Assembly (NCBI GenBank): GCA_937915775.1
Contig: CALGGQ010000060.1
Span: 1-6,579, forward strand
From: an uncultured Clostridia bacterium
Lineage (GTDB): Bacteria; Bacillota; Clostridia; Oscillospirales; Acutalibacteraceae
Reading direction: 5' to 3'
DNA length: 6,579 nt
This document shows positions 5,901 to 6,579 of the stretch, in pieces (position 1 is the first letter of the stretch; the number at the start of each line of letters is the position of its first letter). A model generated the notes under the pieces. That model was not told where the DNA came from. It searched no databases and saw only the letters and a program-made list of their open reading frames with translations. The translations under genes and the position numbers were made by a program.

Positions 5901-6579
5901 TGCAGGTCGGAGCGGTGACTACCGTTTCATAATCGTGACCGAGCGGAGCAACGGGCTGCGTTTCCGTTGCATCGCAGCGGGAACAGGTTCTCGTTTCTGT
6001 GCCGTTCTCGGTGCAGGTAGGCTCTGTGGTGACTGCCCAGTCGCCGAAGTCGTGACCAAGCGCGTCAGTCTGATTGTCAGTGTAGCTGTCGCCGCAGCGG
6101 GTGCAGGTATAGGTTGTGTAGCCGCCGTCAGTACAGGTGGCTGCCGTTACAACTGCTTCATAATCGTGACCGAGTGCCGGAACTGCTGTCTGCTCACCGG
6201 ACTGACTGCCGCAGATATCACAATACGAGCCGCCGGTCAAGCCGTCCTCGGTACAGGTGGCGGGAACGTCAGGCATTGCCTGCCATTCGTGGATATCCTC
6301 TGTCGCCACAACATTGACCTGATTGGAGTAAACCGTTTTCAGCTCGCCGTTTTCCAGGTAAGTGATATAGCCTCTGACTGCCCAGCTGTAACGGTCGATT
6401 TTCTTCATATTGGTGATGTAAGTATCCTTAGCTAAATCATTGAATCGTGATACCAGCATTTTGTTGTTGATATTGACATCAAAGCTCGGATTGAAAGCAT
6501 CTGCCTTCTTATAGTAGAACAGCATTCCCACGGAGTCAGGAACGATGCTCTGCGGAACAGCGGCCTTCATCACAAACGA
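2911..6579 (-). CDS. Large multidomain surface/secreted protein with C-terminal Hint domain (N-terminus outside window)
   Basis: The last 1222 residues of a bigger protein: the frame is open to the window edge, and the GTG/ATG codons near 6568-6573 lack a signal peptide or a visible ribosome site. Residues are counted from the edge. Order: 1-96 extracellular-type beta-rich region; 97-291 five C...CxxC...H repeats; about 292-388 Ig-like; about 395-652 Gly/Asn-rich, probably a right-handed beta-helix (NNKKTLYGNGFSV, YFENSTFAGG); PIPPTPT linker (674-680); about 682-796 Ig/PKD-like (ESGDYQVVYTYTD); about 798-999 Tyr/Thr-rich stalk ending TYYYYIYYKF; 1000-1143 Hint; 1144-1222 tail. It probably acts outside the cell as an adhesin or carbohydrate-binding surface protein; function is inferred from architecture only. 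No LPXTG, membrane helix or SLH repeat is visible at the C-terminus. It ends in three in-frame TAA codons. There is no link in function to the neighbouring operon. Confidence 0.88.
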   Translation of the reverse strand, partial: SFVMKAAVPQSIVPDSVGMLFYYKKADAFNPSFDVNINNKMLVSRFNDLAKDTYITNMKKIDRYSWAVRGYITYLENGELKTVYSNQVNVVATEDIHEWQAMPDVPATCTEDGLTGGSYCDICGSQSGEQTAVPALGHDYEAVVTAATCTDGGYTTYTCTRCGDSYTDNQTDALGHDFGDWAVTTEPTCTENGTETRTCSRCDATETQPVAPLGHDYETVVTAPTCTANGYTTYTCTRCGDSYTDNQTDALGHSFGAWTVTTAPTATTAGEQTRTCSRCDATETQAIPALNIVVKLPNVEDYLYRAGTANNIALGSLFTAYDANTAIDSSKVTVTVENVAGTAAGAFTANTSDWTAATVKLSGTGVVKLTVKHNGYTSATLYLEAVAGTNYAAGATLANITSNNAVLLGDVNCTKITINNKKTLYGNGFSVTDTRTDFSGAANAYITMSGGGSIDNAKLLGYVYPSAVTSGQTNQYYAPGIWIIGDANIFNSYVSETKNAVQIDSGTVYFENSTFAGGAIANIDIGGGDVMLKNCVTQTSDRGGLKGLGIRPKTASCKIHLLGTFTQYNYLKKSDLPSTYSSILNSIYNDSTYAYTYSGSTYLNMGIFFVTDSGSITAAQAAAAVDDQTGNDYGYVEKTVTSLTGTIYTLKTASATPALLSAPAYDETVNGQYPIPPTPTFDYTTKNYIAKTEGSNRYCYYDSTTESVQISFDKENTSSAFTWDPMILTPAKNGNTLGYTVTMNNTDYTNGTITFTESGDYQVVYTYTDPYNYTLNGAAFSKTYTKTVNISVTAVEPDDVTYYASFTYDGAAGNYAAKKVIGTDSKTYVMPDVSSTSTTIGSTTVAGQTVYYPIVTVNPTSSNGNTAYSSGKGYYFAPVFSELHIIDYNQETGAQQYEYSKSTSTWPHGNSATTGPNTAYFTCASGEKTWSGTSPYARSMNSQYYKYAKNNLGVCYTSNDIEKDNTASNHLVQYHYVSNDGTTYYYYIYYKFGAMTYSSCVTDGTLVTMADGSQKAIEDVKVGDMVMTWSMWRGCYEAQPVVLHWYHGTDEWRVLTLHFSDGTEVRTIKEHGFFDTDKNTYAYITEDNVASYIGDKFIKQNADGTNTEVTLTDYAVTHENVGSYSIQTAYNENFIVENMLSMTGEDYTGRFEYFAIGDGMKYDEAQMQADIERYGLYTYEEFADYLTPEQFDMFNGAYFKVLVGKGVFTHEDIFRIISDNLS
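2914..3156 (-). other. C-terminal 80-residue acidic, aromatic-rich tail after the Hint domain
   Basis: Roughly residues 1142-1222 of the visible protein. It contains RFEYFAIGDGMKYDE, then amphipathic, probably helical segments (AQMQADIERYG, TYEEFADYLTPEQFDMF), NGAYFKVLVGKG and a final helix HEDIFRIISDNLS. I do not recognise it as a named domain. Its position matches that of the sterol-recognition region of Hedgehog proteins, but no sequence likeness is claimed. Confidence 0.55.
3157..3582 (-). other. Hint (Hedgehog/intein) autoprocessing domain
   Basis: Residues 1000-1141 of the visible protein. It opens with SS|C1000-VTDGTLVTMADGSQKAIEDV, followed by KVGDMVMTW, the standard N-terminal Hint block with the catalytic Cys (codon 3580-3582). 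A block-B-like stretch, VRTIKEHGFF, carries H1071 (codon 3367-3369), though the usual Thr sits four rather than three residues before it. The closing strand pair SYSIQTAYNENFIVENMLS aligns with the family's C-terminal block. The usual terminal His-Asn is Met1142-Thr1143 and the following residue is Gly. No homing endonuclease is inserted. The length of about 143 residues is normal for Hint modules without endonuclease. Confidence 0.85.
5707..6168 (-). repeat. 231-bp tandem duplication encoding paired Cys-rich repeats
   Basis: Two adjacent 231-bp units (5938-6168 and 5707-5937) each encode 77 residues made of a 38-residue GYTTYTCTRC type and a 39-residue TRTCSRCDATET type. A further, more diverged unit lies at 6169-6291. 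In a 63-base stretch compared by eye (5831 onward against 6062 onward) only 4 bases differ and the first 32 are identical, so the duplication is recent or homogenised. Each unit has one Cys, then CxxC, then GH at the next boundary, a pattern able to bind zinc. The last unit has lost its first Cys (PTATTAG). Confidence 0.9.

Noticed and set aside
5707..6291. Tandem repeats considered as a CRISPR array or non-coding satellite
   Set aside because: The units are 231 bp, adjacent without unique spacers, in frame, and translate into Cys-rich protein repeats.
6568..6573. GTG/ATG codons near the right edge as the true start of the large protein
   Set aside because: The frame stays open to the edge, there is no signal peptide for an apparent extracellular protein, and the first residues look like the middle of a beta-rich domain. 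The gene more likely begins outside the window.

Overview
All four genes in this window lie on the minus strand. The sequence suggests a low-to-mid GC Gram-positive bacterium, most likely a gut-type clostridium (Oscillospiraceae/Lachnospiraceae-like). This rests on clear Shine-Dalgarno sites, TATAAT-type extended -10 promoters, compact hairpin-plus-U-tract terminators, and a very large Tyr/Thr/Asn-rich secreted-type protein with Cys-rich repeats and a C-terminal Hint domain. The species cannot be named from the sequence alone.

Layout in transcription order, from high to low coordinates. (1) 6579 to 2911: the C-terminal 1222 residues of a large surface or secreted protein whose N-terminus lies beyond the window. 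It contains five C...CxxC...H repeats, an Ig-like region, a probable right-handed beta-helix, a second Ig-like region, a Tyr-rich segment, a Hint (Hedgehog/intein) autoprocessing domain starting at a Cys, and an 80-residue tail. It ends in three consecutive in-frame TAA stops and a terminator. (2) 2789 to 923: a two-gene operon encoding a Nudix-HAD fusion protein and a nucleoside phosphorylase. It has its own promoter, whose -35 lies inside the upstream terminator, and ends at a strong terminator. (3) About 803 to 1: a separate promoter, an A/T-only inverted repeat in the leader, and the N-terminal 236 residues of an OppB/DppB-type peptide ABC transporter permease that runs off the left edge.

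The two-gene operon reads as a nucleotide clean-up or salvage unit. A Nudix enzyme would cut a diphosphate, a HAD domain could act as a phosphatase, and the phosphorylase would release the base. The order of reactions is inference, and the HAD domain has lost two usual motif residues.

The most interesting object is the Hint protein. It keeps the N-terminal Cys, a block-B-like His and the overall Hint length, but the usual C-terminal His-Asn is Met-Thr. This favours Hedgehog-like or cleavage-type chemistry over protein splicing. No sortase motif or membrane anchor is visible at its C-terminus, so self-processing that attaches or releases the ectodomain is a testable idea.
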